Shown: positions 9,008-17,493 of the stretch, piece by piece
Numbering within the stretch: the first letter of the stretch is position 1
Layout: each line of letters starts with the position of its first letter
Assembly (NCBI GenBank): GCA_028689545.1
Contig: JAQVCX010000012.1
Coordinates: 1 to 54,452, forward strand
DNA length: 54,452 nucleotides
Direction of reading: 5' to 3'
Source: Parabacteroides sp.
GTDB lineage: Bacteria > Bacteroidota > Bacteroidia > Bacteroidales > Tannerellaceae
The notes under the pieces: model-generated
Seen by the model: only the letters and a program-made list of their open reading frames with translations
Databases searched by the model: none
Told to the model about the DNA's origin: nothing
Position numbers and translations under genes: made by a program

Positions 9008-9712
9008 ATGAAGATAAAAAGTGTGATTACGGACGATGAGCCCATGGCCCGAAAAGGCTTACGGGGTTATATCGAGAGAATAGATTTCCTTACTTTGGTA
9101 GGGGAGTGTGAAGACGCTATCCAGCTAAACACGATACTGCGAACTCAGCGAGTGGATCTTATCTTTCTTGATATTGAAATGCCAGAGATGACAGGGCTCG
9201 AACTGTTGTCGAACCTAATTGATCCACCGAAGGTAATTATCGTGTCCGCTTATGAGCGATATGCCCTAAAGGGGTATGAGTTTGATGTGGTGGATTATCT
9301 ATTGAAGCCGGTGTCTTTTGATCGTTTCTTGAAAGCGGTCAACCGGGTGCATGAACTGTCGCGGACGGAACAGAAAGAGAACAATGATTATATATTCGTG
9401 AAGAGCGACAAGCTGTTAAAGAAGATTCTGCTTAAGGATATTCTCTTTATCGAGAGCATGGAGAATTATGTGATCATCCAAACGGTCTCGTCTAAGGAAG
9501 TCGTCTACACGACGTTGAAACAACTCTACGAGTCGTTGCCTCAAGCTGTTTTTCAGCAGATTCACCGTTCATATGTTGTCAATATGAATCAAGTGGATGC
9601 GATCGATGGGAATCAGTTGAGCGTAAACTCGTATAAAATACCTATTACCCGAAGCTTTCGGGACAAGATCTATAAGTTGATACTAAGTAACCACCTAATA
9701 ACGAGAGGCTAG
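9008..9712 (+). CDS. LytTR-family response regulator
   Basis: The 234-residue protein has a receiver domain with the acidic pair Asp9/Asp10, the phosphorylated Asp55 (LIFLDIEMP), and the conserved KP (LLKPVSFDRF). The LytTR DNA-binding domain is at about 125-232 (YIFVKSDKLLKKI, FIESMENYVIIQT, IHRSYVVNM). It is paired with the upstream kinase. A likely target is the 21-bp-spaced direct repeat before the beta-barrel gene, which would make the three genes autoregulatory. Confidence 0.93.
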   Translation: MKIKSVITDDEPMARKGLRGYIERIDFLTLVGECEDAIQLNTILRTQRVDLIFLDIEMPEMTGLELLSNLIDPPKVIIVSAYERYALKGYEFDVVDYLLKPVSFDRFLKAVNRVHELSRTEQKENNDYIFVKSDKLLKKILLKDILFIESMENYVIIQTVSSKEVVYTTLKQLYESLPQAVFQQIHRSYVVNMNQVDAIDGNQLSVNSYKIPITRSFRDKIYKLILSNHLITRG

Positions 9713-9737
9713 CCAGGCGTTATCCGTATCTCTCACT

Positions 9738-9847
9738 CACGTATATAGGCGTAGCCCATCACGTATATACGTGTAGCCTTACGCCGGTATTCGCGTGGCC
9801 TTGCGCCGATATACGTGTGGGCCATCGCGGATAGTCGTGTAAATACG
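9738..9847. repeat. Five degenerate 22-bp tandem units built on CACGTATATACGTG
   Basis: Units start at 9738, 9760, 9782, 9804 and 9826 with an exact 22-base period. The best unit contains CACGTATATACGTG, a perfect 14-base palindrome, then TAGCC; later units keep GTAT...CGTG...GCC. The array lies just after the LytTR gene and does not code. It could end transcription by forming hairpins or be a protein-binding array. Up to the next gene at 10012 I see only a weak TATTTTCG -7 element at 9959-9966. Confidence 0.7.
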
Positions 9848-10011
9848 CTCCCTATTTATCCTTTCGGCAACGACGGGAACGAGGAGCATTCTCCCCTTAA
9901 TTCTTCTAAACTAACCCAAAAAGAACTACTTAATATGGTGAAAGATGGGGGCTTTTTGTATTTTCGCGGGAGTGGAAGGATTAGTAATATCAAAATAAGC
10001 TCAAACAATTA

Positions 10012-11160
10012 ATGTCAAACTCGAAAATCTCAGCGGCCGCGTTCGCGGACACAAAGCCTCATTATGACCTTTTGGATGGATTGAGAGGCGTCGCCGCGCT
10101 AATGGTTATATTTTATCATGTATTCGAAGCCTTCGCGACGAGTCCTATCGACCAACAATTTAATCATGGCTATTTAGCCGTCGATTTCTTCTTTATCCTG
10201 TCCGGGTTCGTGATTGCTTATGCCTATGACGACCGGTGGAAAACCATGACGGCGAAGGATTTCATCAAACGCCGGTTGATCCGCTTGCATCCGATGGTTA
10301 TGCTGGGGGCTGTTATAGGTGCCATCGCGTTTTATATACAAGGGTGCGAGAAGTGGGATGGCACGCAGGTCTCCTTGTCCATGGTGATGCTCGCCTTGCT
10401 TATCAACCTGTTTTTGATACCGGCCGTACCCGGCTCGGGGCCTGAGATCCGTGGAAATGGCGAGATGTTTCCTTTGAATGGCCCTAGTTGGTCTTTGTTC
10501 TTCGAGTATATCGGGAATATTATGTACGCTTTGTTTATTCGTCGGATGCCGACCAAGGCGCTTACGGCGCTTATCGTCTTGGCGGGGATCGGGCTGGCTT
10601 CGTTCGCTATATTCAATTTCTCCGGTGCGGGGCATCTCGGTGTGGGGTGGACGTTGGAGGAATATAACCTGATCGGTGGTTTCTTGCGTGTGTCGTTTTC
10701 CTTCTCGATCGGATTGCTGATGGCGCGTATCTTTAAACCCGTTCCTGTCAAGGGGGTTTTCTGGATCTGTAGCTTGGCGATCGTCGTTTTGCTCTCCATG
10801 TCCTATGTCGGTAATGGCGAGGACTTATGGATGAACGGTATCTATGATTCCGTATGCGCGATCCTTATATTCCCCGTGCTTGTTTACCTGGGGGCTTCCG
10901 GGAAAACTACCGATAAGCATTCCGCCCGTATCTGCAAATTCTTGGGAGATATCTCTTATCCTTTATATATGGTGCATTATCCGCTTATCTATTTGTATTA
11001 TGGGTGGGTGAAGAAGGAGGGTCTTACCTTCGCGGAAGCGTGGCCGGAGGCGGTGGCCTTGGTTATCGCGAGCATCGCGCTGGCTTACATCAGTTTGAAG
11101 ATATACGACGAGCCTGTCCGCGGATATTTGACAAGACGCTTCTTACCGATGCGCAAATAA
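10012..11160 (+). CDS. Acyltransferase 3 family membrane protein
   Basis: This 382-residue integral membrane protein has the acyltransferase-3 hallmarks DLLDGLRGVAALMVIFYHVF (catalytic His in the YH pair) and VDFFFILSGFVIAY, followed by FIKRRLIRLHP. About ten membrane segments run to the C-terminus. Members move acyl groups onto surface sugars such as O-antigen or capsule. No polysaccharide genes adjoin it, so the acceptor is unknown. It converges with the CAT-like gene across a palindromic repeat. Confidence 0.88.
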   Translation: MSNSKISAAAFADTKPHYDLLDGLRGVAALMVIFYHVFEAFATSPIDQQFNHGYLAVDFFFILSGFVIAYAYDDRWKTMTAKDFIKRRLIRLHPMVMLGAVIGAIAFYIQGCEKWDGTQVSLSMVMLALLINLFLIPAVPGSGPEIRGNGEMFPLNGPSWSLFFEYIGNIMYALFIRRMPTKALTALIVLAGIGLASFAIFNFSGAGHLGVGWTLEEYNLIGGFLRVSFSFSIGLLMARIFKPVPVKGVFWICSLAIVVLLSMSYVGNGEDLWMNGIYDSVCAILIFPVLVYLGASGKTTDKHSARICKFLGDISYPLYMVHYPLIYLYYGWVKKEGLTFAEAWPEAVALVIASIALAYISLKIYDEPVRGYLTRRFLPMRK

Positions 11161-11182
11161 TCCGCCATGCTTAATAAGGCCT

Positions 11183-11275
11183 CAGTACTTCCTTGAGAGT
11201 ACTGGAGTACTGTCGCAGAAGTACCGCAGTACTTTCATGGGAGTACTGTGGTACTTCCGGCAGGGTACTGGGTCT
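11183..11275. repeat. AGTACT/GGTACT-rich palindromic element between converging genes
   Basis: GAAGTACCGCAGTACT at 11218-11233 is inverted at 11242-11257 with one difference and an 8-base loop. Further AGTACT or GTACT copies occur on both sides. It lies between the plus-strand acyltransferase and the minus-strand CAT-like gene, so a two-way transcription stop is plausible. It resembles the two other palindrome-rich intergenic elements in the window in design, not in sequence. Confidence 0.6.
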
Positions 11276-11294
11276 TCTTATAGGAGTATGGCTG

Positions 11295-11918
11295 CTAACC
11301 TTTATCGGCTATAAGATCCAACAGGATCGACACATGCCTGCCGTCCATCAAGCCATGATGAGCCGTTATGGAGATAGGGAGCATCTGGTGCCCGTTTTGC
11401 TCGATCAGCTTTCCGGTAGAGATGCGGGTGGCGGAATCGCCCGTGCGGAAAGAAGAAGCGTGTTTCATCTCCGTGAAGGCGATCCATGGGACCGGGGAGA
11501 AACGGATTAGGTCTTGCCTTTGGGCGTTCTCGTCATAGCAAAGCCCCGTAAGCGCTTGCACACGCTCGATCTCTTTCCGTGCGTTTTGAAGAAATTGTTG
11601 CCTGTCTGGTGTGTATTCGAAGAAGCCGAAGCCGAATGTACCGTCTTCTCGACCGATCGTTGTCCCCACATGGATCCGGTCGAAGCATACAGGGAGGTTG
11701 TCGACGACCCGGTACCGGAATTCTTCCACCTCATTGACAGCCGTCATGATCTTATGCAAGGAGTAGAGGAAGAAAGAGGCGTGATCCGCTTTCGCCTCTT
11801 TATAAATAGAGGTCACGTCTATTTGGGTGGTCAGCCCGAAGAATGGGTCGTCCATGGAGCCGAAAAAGAGGAAATGCTCTTTCCGGTTCCAATGCGCTAG
11901 GTCAATAGGATGTTGCAT
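11295..11918 (-). CDS. CatA-like O-acetyltransferase
   Basis: At 207 residues it has the size of a chloramphenicol-acetyltransferase-fold protein. The catalytic HHxxxDG signature is visible as HHGLMDG at 187-193, and the N-terminal part (HWNRKEHFLFF, ASFFLYSLHKIM, FRYRV) fits the CAT family. CAT enzymes move acetyl from acetyl-CoA to a hydroxyl group. Chromosomal CAT-like genes in Bacteroidales often have unknown substrates, so resistance should not be assumed. It lies 3 bases after the GNAT gene on the same strand, implying one transcript. Confidence 0.8.
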   Translation of the reverse strand: MQHPIDLAHWNRKEHFLFFGSMDDPFFGLTTQIDVTSIYKEAKADHASFFLYSLHKIMTAVNEVEEFRYRVVDNLPVCFDRIHVGTTIGREDGTFGFGFFEYTPDRQQFLQNARKEIERVQALTGLCYDENAQRQDLIRFSPVPWIAFTEMKHASSFRTGDSATRISTGKLIEQNGHQMLPISITAHHGLMDGRHVSILLDLIADKG

Positions 11919-11921
11919 GAT

Positions 11922-12422
11922 TTATGATTGATGATTTACTATTCTGTGGAAGGCGATGCGTTCCGTGCCATTCGCTATGTAAATGATACCGCATTGCTTG
12001 AAGCCATGCTTTTTCAATAAGTTTTGCATGACGATATTATCCCGGTGGGTATCGATACGGATATTATCGCGATGAGCGAACGCCCATTCCAGGCATTCGG
12101 AGGAGATCCCTCTCTGCTTGCCGTTGGAGGCCATGCGATGGACCACGGCGTAAGGCTCGTCGTTCAGCCATTCGCCTTCGTATATCTTCAGGTACGTGGG
12201 GTCGATTCCCTCGATGTAGCAAAAGGTCCCCACTAGCTCGCCCCGCTCATTCTCGCATACGAAGCTATGTCCCGCCTCGATCTCGTTGGAGATCAGTTCC
12301 TCGGAAGGATATCCGTTGATCCATTGGTTCCCGTTGCCATGCGCTTGCATGAATTCGCGCGCGTAATCGTAGATAGCCATTACCTCGGCCAGATCTTCTT
12401 GTCGTGTTTGTCTGATGTTCAT
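11922..12422 (-). CDS. GNAT-family N-acetyltransferase
   Basis: The 166-residue protein shows the acetyl-CoA-binding motif A as RMASNGKQRGISSECLEWA and an end typical of the fold (IDTHRDNIVMQNLLKKHGF, then CGIIYI). Relatives with this NxxMQxLLxKxGF ending act on small amines or protein N-termini, and the substrate is not known. It is first in a two-gene unit with the CAT-like gene and diverges from the nitrilase gene across a shared promoter region. Confidence 0.88.
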   Translation of the reverse strand: MNIRQTRQEDLAEVMAIYDYAREFMQAHGNGNQWINGYPSEELISNEIEAGHSFVCENERGELVGTFCYIEGIDPTYLKIYEGEWLNDEPYAVVHRMASNGKQRGISSECLEWAFAHRDNIRIDTHRDNIVMQNLLKKHGFKQCGIIYIANGTERIAFHRIVNHQS

Positions 12423-12445
12423 AATCGGTAGAAAAAGTTATGCCG

Positions 12446-12477
12446 CGAAAGTAGTATATTATTATTATCTTTGTCAA
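12446..12477. promoter_or_regulatory. Overlapping divergent promoters (GNAT and nitrilase genes)
   Basis: On the plus strand TATCTTTG at 12466-12473 is a perfect Bacteroidetes -7 element, 45 bases before the nitrilase ATG. On the minus strand TTG at 12475-12477 and TACTTTCG at 12446-12453 are 21 bases apart, giving a -33/-7 pair for the GNAT gene. The minus -33 lies just beside the plus -7, so the two promoters may compete. Confidence 0.55.
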
Positions 12478-12517
12478 CCTAGATGGGAAATATGTAAACC
12501 AATTAAATCAAAATATT

Positions 12518-13477
12518 ATGGAATCATTGAGAATCGCTACCGTTCAGTTCGAGACACGAGATAACGATAAGGCGTATAATCTTTCTATCATTCGGGATAT
12601 GTGCCGGAAAGCCTCGGCGGAAGGGGCGGATGTAGTGGCTTTCCACGAATGCTCGGTCTGCGGATATACGTTCGCCAAGGACTTGTCTCGTGAGGAATTG
12701 CTGGCTATCGCCGAGCCGATCCCCACGGGGGAGAGTACGCGAGCTTTGATCGCTATCGCCAAAGAGTTTGGTGTCACGCTGCTGGCCGGATTCTTCGAGC
12801 GGGACGGGGATCGTATCTATAAAGCGCAAGTTTGCGTGGATGGGGATGGCTTAAAGGCGAGGTATCGTAAGCTGCATCCGTTTATCAACCCGAATATCTT
12901 GCCGGGCGATCAATATGTAGTGTTTGAGATCAAGGGCTGGAAATGCGGTATATTGATCTGCTACGATAATAATATCATAGAGAATGTCCGTGCCACGGCC
13001 TTGTTGGGGGCGGATATTATCTTCATGCCTCACGTGACGATGTGTACCCCTTCCCCCCGTCCCGGGGCTGGCTTGATAGACCCCCTGTTGTGGGAGAACC
13101 GGGCGAGCGATCCGACTACCTTGCGGCAGGAGTTCGATGGCTTGAAGGGACGCGCTTGGCTTATGAAATGGCTTCCCGCTAGGGCGTACGACAACGCGGT
13201 GTATGTGGTATTCTCCAATCCGATCGGGCGTGATTATAATGAGATCAAGAACGGTTGCTCGATGATTCTGGATCCTTTTGGCGATATATTGGCGGAATGC
13301 CGTAAGCTAGGGGATGATTTCGTGATCGCCACGGCTATCCCCGAGAAGCTGAGGCAGGCCGGGGGATATCGCTACCGGAACGCCCGTCGCCCGGAGCTTT
13401 ATGCGGATATAATCGGTCAACCGCATGAATCCAGTCAAAAGGTCGCATGGTTGACAGAAACAACAAATAACAAATAA
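12518..13477 (+). CDS. Nitrilase-family carbon-nitrogen hydrolase
   Basis: The 319-residue protein carries the complete nitrilase triad: Glu44 (VVAFHECSVCGY), Lys118 (RYRKLHPF) and Cys148 (CGILICYDNN). The ending with YRYRNARRPELYADI is common in nitrilase-like amidases and N-carbamoyl hydrolases. The enzyme is cytoplasmic and should hydrolyse a nitrile, amide or carbamoyl bond; substrate unknown. A DUF418 membrane protein gene follows after 12 bases in the same direction, so they are probably co-transcribed. Confidence 0.9.
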   Translation: MESLRIATVQFETRDNDKAYNLSIIRDMCRKASAEGADVVAFHECSVCGYTFAKDLSREELLAIAEPIPTGESTRALIAIAKEFGVTLLAGFFERDGDRIYKAQVCVDGDGLKARYRKLHPFINPNILPGDQYVVFEIKGWKCGILICYDNNIIENVRATALLGADIIFMPHVTMCTPSPRPGAGLIDPLLWENRASDPTTLRQEFDGLKGRAWLMKWLPARAYDNAVYVVFSNPIGRDYNEIKNGCSMILDPFGDILAECRKLGDDFVIATAIPEKLRQAGGYRYRNARRPELYADIIGQPHESSQKVAWLTETTNNK

Positions 13478-13489
13478 CGAATAAATAGT

Positions 13490-14677
13490 ATGCGACAAAC
13501 GACAATCTCTAAGTCGCCTCGTGTAGAGGTGGTGGACGCGCTACGTGGATTCGCTGTCTTGGCAATCCTGCTGGTGCATCATGTAGAACATTTTATCTAT
13601 CCGGTCTATCCGGACCCGGCTGCGCTTCCGGGATGGCTGAACGTATTGAATGAGGGCGTGTTTACGGTAGTGTTTGGCTTGTTCGCCGGGAAATCGTATT
13701 CTATCTTTGCCTTGCTGTTCGGCTTTACCTTTTATATACAGTACACGAACCAGCTGGCGAAGGGGAAGGATTTCAGTTACCGTTTCCTTTGGCGGTTGCT
13801 GTTGCTGACGCTTTTCGCCACGTTGAACGCCGCTTTCTATCCGGCAGGCGATGTCTTGCTGCTTTACGCCATCGTGGGCATTGTCTTGTTTATCGTGCGT
13901 AAGTGGAGCGATAAGGCTGTCTTGATAACGGCTATCCTCTTTTTGTTGCAGCCGGTGGAGTGGTATCATTATATCGCCAGCCTGTTTAATCCGGATCATC
14001 AATTACCCGATTTAGGGGTAGGGGCGATGTACACGGAGATGGCGGAGCATACCAAGCGGGGTGATCTGTGGAATTTCATCTGGCAGAACGTGACGTTGGG
14101 GCAAAAGGCTAGCTTGCTTTGGGCCGTTGGTGCCGGCCGGTATGTACAGACATGCGGGCTGTTTATGCTGGGGATGCTGATCGGGCGCAGGAAGCTGTTC
14201 GTCCCCTCGGAGGCGAATACTCGTTTCTGGATAAAGACCTTGATCGTCACGGCGATCGCTTTCGGTCCTTTATATCAGATAAAAGTCTTGTTGATGGATA
14301 CGGCGGATAGCGCTATCGTGCGTCAGACGGCCGGTGTCGTTTTTGATATGTGGCAGAAATTCGCTTTCACGTTCGTATTGGTAGCTTCCTTCGTATTGCT
14401 GTATCAATGGGAGGGCTTTAAGCGCTTCACCTCTATCTTGCGCTCGTATGGAAAGATGAGCTTGACGAATTACGTGTCGCAATCCTTTTTCGGTGCGCTG
14501 ATCTATTTCCCGATCGGCTTGAATCTGGCTCCTTACTGTGGCTATACGGTCAGCATGTTCATCGGTATCGCCTTTTTCTTCTTGCAAGTACGCTTCTGTA
14601 AATGGTGGGCAGAACACCATAAACACGGACCGCTAGAAGGCATCTGGCATAAATGGACGTGGGTGGGTTCTAAATAA
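13490..14677 (+). CDS. DUF418 (YeiB-like) membrane protein
   Basis: The 395-residue protein with about ten membrane segments starts with VVDALRGFAVLAILLVHHVE and has the DUF418 core near the C-terminus (YGKMSLTNYVSQSFFGALIY). The family shares the RGFA/H pattern of membrane acyltransferases, but its activity has not been shown. It lies directly after the nitrilase gene. A REP-like palindromic element follows 20 bases after its stop and may shape the transcript end. Confidence 0.88.
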   Translation: MRQTTISKSPRVEVVDALRGFAVLAILLVHHVEHFIYPVYPDPAALPGWLNVLNEGVFTVVFGLFAGKSYSIFALLFGFTFYIQYTNQLAKGKDFSYRFLWRLLLLTLFATLNAAFYPAGDVLLLYAIVGIVLFIVRKWSDKAVLITAILFLLQPVEWYHYIASLFNPDHQLPDLGVGAMYTEMAEHTKRGDLWNFIWQNVTLGQKASLLWAVGAGRYVQTCGLFMLGMLIGRRKLFVPSEANTRFWIKTLIVTAIAFGPLYQIKVLLMDTADSAIVRQTAGVVFDMWQKFAFTFVLVASFVLLYQWEGFKRFTSILRSYGKMSLTNYVSQSFFGALIYFPIGLNLAPYCGYTVSMFIGIAFFFLQVRFCKWWAEHHKHGPLEGIWHKWTWVGSK

Positions 14678-14696
14678 GGATTTGATAACCTGGTTG

Positions 14697-14794
14697 CTTG
14701 TAGAGACGCAGCGTGCTGCGTCTCATTACCGACTGATGGTGTTTTGAGTTACCATTTTGCTGGGATGAGACGCAGCATGCTGCGTCTCTACAAG
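14697..14794. repeat. REP-like triple-palindrome element, copy 1
   Basis: Two 22-base self-palindromic arms at 14703-14724 and 14767-14788 (core GCAGC/GCTGC inside GAGAC...GTCTC) flank a small ATGGT/ACCAT hairpin at 14736-14755. The outer ends CTTGTA/TACAAG also pair, so the element can fold as one long stem or as three hairpins. Copy 2 at 24244-24343 has the same layout with a different core. The GTAGAGACG...CGTCTCTAC design resembles repeats spread by REP-associated tyrosine transposases; no such transposase is in the window. Confidence 0.8.
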
Positions 14795-14813
14795 TACATA
14801 TATATGGAATGTT

Positions 14814-15908
14814 TTATCTTCTGCGTCGTACGCTGCGTACCGGGGCGGATTTCTCTGCTTTCGGAGCCTTGACTGTGGGGGCTTTCTTTTCGGAGGCAGG
14901 CTTTTGGGTTGTAGTGCCTTTTCCTCTCGCTGCGCTCTTCTTGGCTTTCTTCGCCGCTTTGCTGTCTACCGCTACTTGCGTCGTATCCGGTTGATACCAG
15001 AGTGATTTCTCAAAGCCGGTCAGTTGGCCTTCGATACGGGCTTGCTCGTTCTTTAAGGAATCCGGTGTCGGGCAATACGCCTGCAACGGCCGATTCATCA
15101 AGTTCTGGGTCTTGATGATCTCTCCCTCGAACATGCGGCGACGGAAATAATCGTCCATCGTGAAGGTCGTGGCATTATTCATATTCGATGTCATGACGTA
15201 TGAGTTGCTGATGTACGGACGTATATTCTCGTAAGGAAGCCAGAACATCGGCATGGTGGTCTCGCCCATATCGCCCGTAGAGGTAAGGATCGGGCAAATC
15301 GCCAATATCTTGACATCGAAGGCGGAGTTATTCTGGTCGAAATACCAAGCTTCTTTTACATAATAAGACCGTACGTCGGCTGCGGGTATATCGCTCTCAT
15401 TGATTACGAAGGTAGGTTCCTCACCCGCTCTTCCCGGTATCTCCTCATAAAGGATATAGAAGCGATCCAGGAAATCCTTGAAGTTTATCAAATGAGTCTC
15501 GTCAAACTCCTCGTATCCGTCCAGATACTCATAGGCCTTGATCTTGTTCTCGCCTAAAAGCTGGAAGATTACGGAGAAAAGATTCATCTGTCCGTTCATC
15601 GGGCGGGTCGGGTAATAAAGCGGAGCGTTCTGCTCTTTCATCAAGTCCACCTGCCGATAGATAATACGCATCCAGCGAGCGTTCCCGATCTCTTGCGTCA
15701 AACGTTCGTTCATATCTTGAGCCCGGACGGTCAGTTCGGGTAAGCCGGTCTCTTTCTTATCATTCCGTTCTCCACGGGTAGCTTGAGGCGAGCGCCGACG
15801 CGTTTGTTGTTGCTCGGTAGCTTCGTTCTCTGCTTCTTCCTGCGCGTGAAGAGGCATCGTTGTTAAAAAAGTGGCGGCCAAAGCGGCTATGTAATACAGA
15901 TGTTTCAT
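14814..15908 (-). CDS. gldN: T9SS ring protein GldN/PorN
   Basis: This 364-residue protein has a signal peptide ending near MPLHAQ. The GldN core spans about residues 70-310 (MRIIYRQVDLMKEQNAPLYY, YEEFDETHLINFKDFLDRFY, VKEAWYFDQNNSAFDVKILA). GldN binds GldK to form the large periplasmic ring under the outer membrane that belongs to the type IX secretion channel. It is the last gene of the porP-gldK-gldL-gldM-gldN unit, 10 bases after gldM. The C-terminal 50 or so residues are Lys/Ala/Pro-rich and end in RRRR, a basic tail that may be lineage-specific. Confidence 0.95.
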   Translation of the reverse strand: MKHLYYIAALAATFLTTMPLHAQEEAENEATEQQQTRRRSPQATRGERNDKKETGLPELTVRAQDMNERLTQEIGNARWMRIIYRQVDLMKEQNAPLYYPTRPMNGQMNLFSVIFQLLGENKIKAYEYLDGYEEFDETHLINFKDFLDRFYILYEEIPGRAGEEPTFVINESDIPAADVRSYYVKEAWYFDQNNSAFDVKILAICPILTSTGDMGETTMPMFWLPYENIRPYISNSYVMTSNMNNATTFTMDDYFRRRMFEGEIIKTQNLMNRPLQAYCPTPDSLKNEQARIEGQLTGFEKSLWYQPDTTQVAVDSKAAKKAKKSAARGKGTTTQKPASEKKAPTVKAPKAEKSAPVRSVRRRR

Positions 15909-15918
15909 GCTGCAAATC

Positions 15919-17487
15919 TTAATTTACAATTACTTCGATAGTCGGTATAGTACGTTCGATGCCATCCGGACCTTTCGCTACTACACGTGTGATATAAAAA
16001 CGTTTACCTTTGCTTAGGTTACGGATATAGTTCTTCTGGCGTTGCGAGAAGTTGGTTCCTTGCGCTACCTCGGGAATGGCGTTACCCATGGAATCGAAGA
16101 AAGTCAGCTCAAAACGTAATACCGTATATTTCACATTCAGTAAATCATCGTCGATAGCGGCGAGGATACCGTCCGCTTCTACTAAGCTACGTTTAGCGAT
16201 CATGCCTCCCTTGAATTTGCGGACGTTGCCGTTCTGATCCTTATACTCAATATAAGGTAGGGGATCGGGGAGGGCACGCACCCGGAAGGAGGTCTTCGCC
16301 ATCTCTAGATTACGGCCGTTTGCCATCCGGGCGTTTACGGTAATCATCGCCTCGGTACCTACCTTGGAAGGCCGAGCCTCCCAGGTATCACCTTTACGGG
16401 TAAGGGTACCGTTCGTCATGGTAGCCGTCACGTTTCCACTCGGTACGCCCGGTACGGCGATACGCATCGGGTTGGCGATGCCGGCATATAAGACGTTCAT
16501 TAATGTAGGGGCGACAGTCGCTGTCGGCTCGGTCACGAAATACTCGCTCTCGAAATTCCTGCGCATGATGCTGCCGTCGCTATTCGGCATTTCGATATAC
16601 CCTTTGATGGGGAATGTCCCGGCGGCTCCGGTATTCACCGTCAAGACGCCTTTATTCTCGTAGGGTAATTCCTTTCCGTTTACATAGATCGTAGGACGTT
16701 TGGTGGAGTCTACCGCCGATAAAACGATGTTCGCCTTGTACTGGCTTCCCCGCATCACGATTTGGCTTTCCGGGATTACCTGCGCCGTGATCTGGTTCAC
16801 ACGGTAATCGCCAACGTCTACGCTATTCAATAAGTTCGATAAGACCTCACCTTCGGCGTAGCGAATGTCGCTTTGCATTTTTGTCAACAAGGTAACAGCC
16901 GCCGCTACGGGCATGTTCTCGAACAAGGCCTCTTCCCACGTACGGGTGTTGATACCCGCTTTATGAGGGGGAGTCGTGCTTAGGTTCGCCTCCAATACGG
17001 CCGTCTTCATCGAATCCTCTATAAAGCTACCCATCCAGATACGATACTTATCGATCTCTGTCCTCAGCTTTTTTCCCTCCCCACTTACCGGAGAGAGCAT
17101 CACGCGGGAGGCGGCCTCCAAATCATCCTTATGCTCGATGCTGTTTACGTTGGCATTCTCGCCATCAGCCACTTGAGCGATACTGATCTTCAAATCTTGT
17201 ATATACGTATAGAGGCTGTCGGACGCTCTTTTCACCATGCGGGCTTTCAATGCCCATTCGCCCACTTTCTGTGGATTCTCTTGGTAATAAGCCTCCATCT
17301 CGTCCGCTACGATCTTGTTTCGGCGGGAGGAGTTATCGATAGAGGTTCGCAAGCTACCTTCCACCAACTCAAAACCATCCAGCACCTCCGACGACACGTT
17401 GAGTGCCATCATGGCGATGAACACCAGATACATCAGGTTGATCATCCGCTGACGGGGAGAATTGGGATTATTTGATATTCCTGCCAT
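15919..17487 (-). CDS. gldM: T9SS motor protein GldM/PorM
   Basis: The 522-residue protein has one N-terminal membrane helix ([17 protein letters not shown]) and then a long periplasmic part of four stacked domains ending in [19 protein letters not shown]. GldM forms a shaft that, with GldL, turns proton flow into motion across the periplasm and touches the GldK/N ring. The length matches the family (about 510-530). Its start lies 6 bases after gldL, which supports an operon. Confidence 0.96.
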   Translation of the reverse strand: MAGISNNPNSPRQRMINLMYLVFIAMMALNVSSEVLDGFELVEGSLRTSIDNSSRRNKIVADEMEAYYQENPQKVGEWALKARMVKRASDSLYTYIQDLKISIAQVADGENANVNSIEHKDDLEAASRVMLSPVSGEGKKLRTEIDKYRIWMGSFIEDSMKTAVLEANLSTTPPHKAGINTRTWEEALFENMPVAAAVTLLTKMQSDIRYAEGEVLSNLLNSVDVGDYRVNQITAQVIPESQIVMRGSQYKANIVLSAVDSTKRPTIYVNGKELPYENKGVLTVNTGAAGTFPIKGYIEMPNSDGSIMRRNFESEYFVTEPTATVAPTLMNVLYAGIANPMRIAVPGVPSGNVTATMTNGTLTRKGDTWEARPSKVGTEAMITVNARMANGRNLEMAKTSFRVRALPDPLPYIEYKDQNGNVRKFKGGMIAKRSLVEADGILAAIDDDLLNVKYTVLRFELTFFDSMGNAIPEVAQGTNFSQRQKNYIRNLSKGKRFYITRVVAKGPDGIERTIPTIEVIVN

Positions 17488-17493
17488 ATTTCT

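Noticed and set aside
9738-9847. CRISPR-like array
   Set aside because: The 22-bp units follow each other without unique spacers, are degenerate, and no cas genes are present.
9815-10012. 65-codon open frame ending at the acyltransferase start
   Set aside because: It begins inside the 22-bp repeat array and has no recognisable domain; likely chance.
11514-11900. 128-codon plus-strand frame opposite the CAT-like gene
   Set aside because: It is the complement of a well-supported gene and has no protein-family features.
11295-11918. Chloramphenicol resistance gene
   Set aside because: The catalytic motif is present, but CAT-like chromosomal genes often have other substrates and no mobile context surrounds it.
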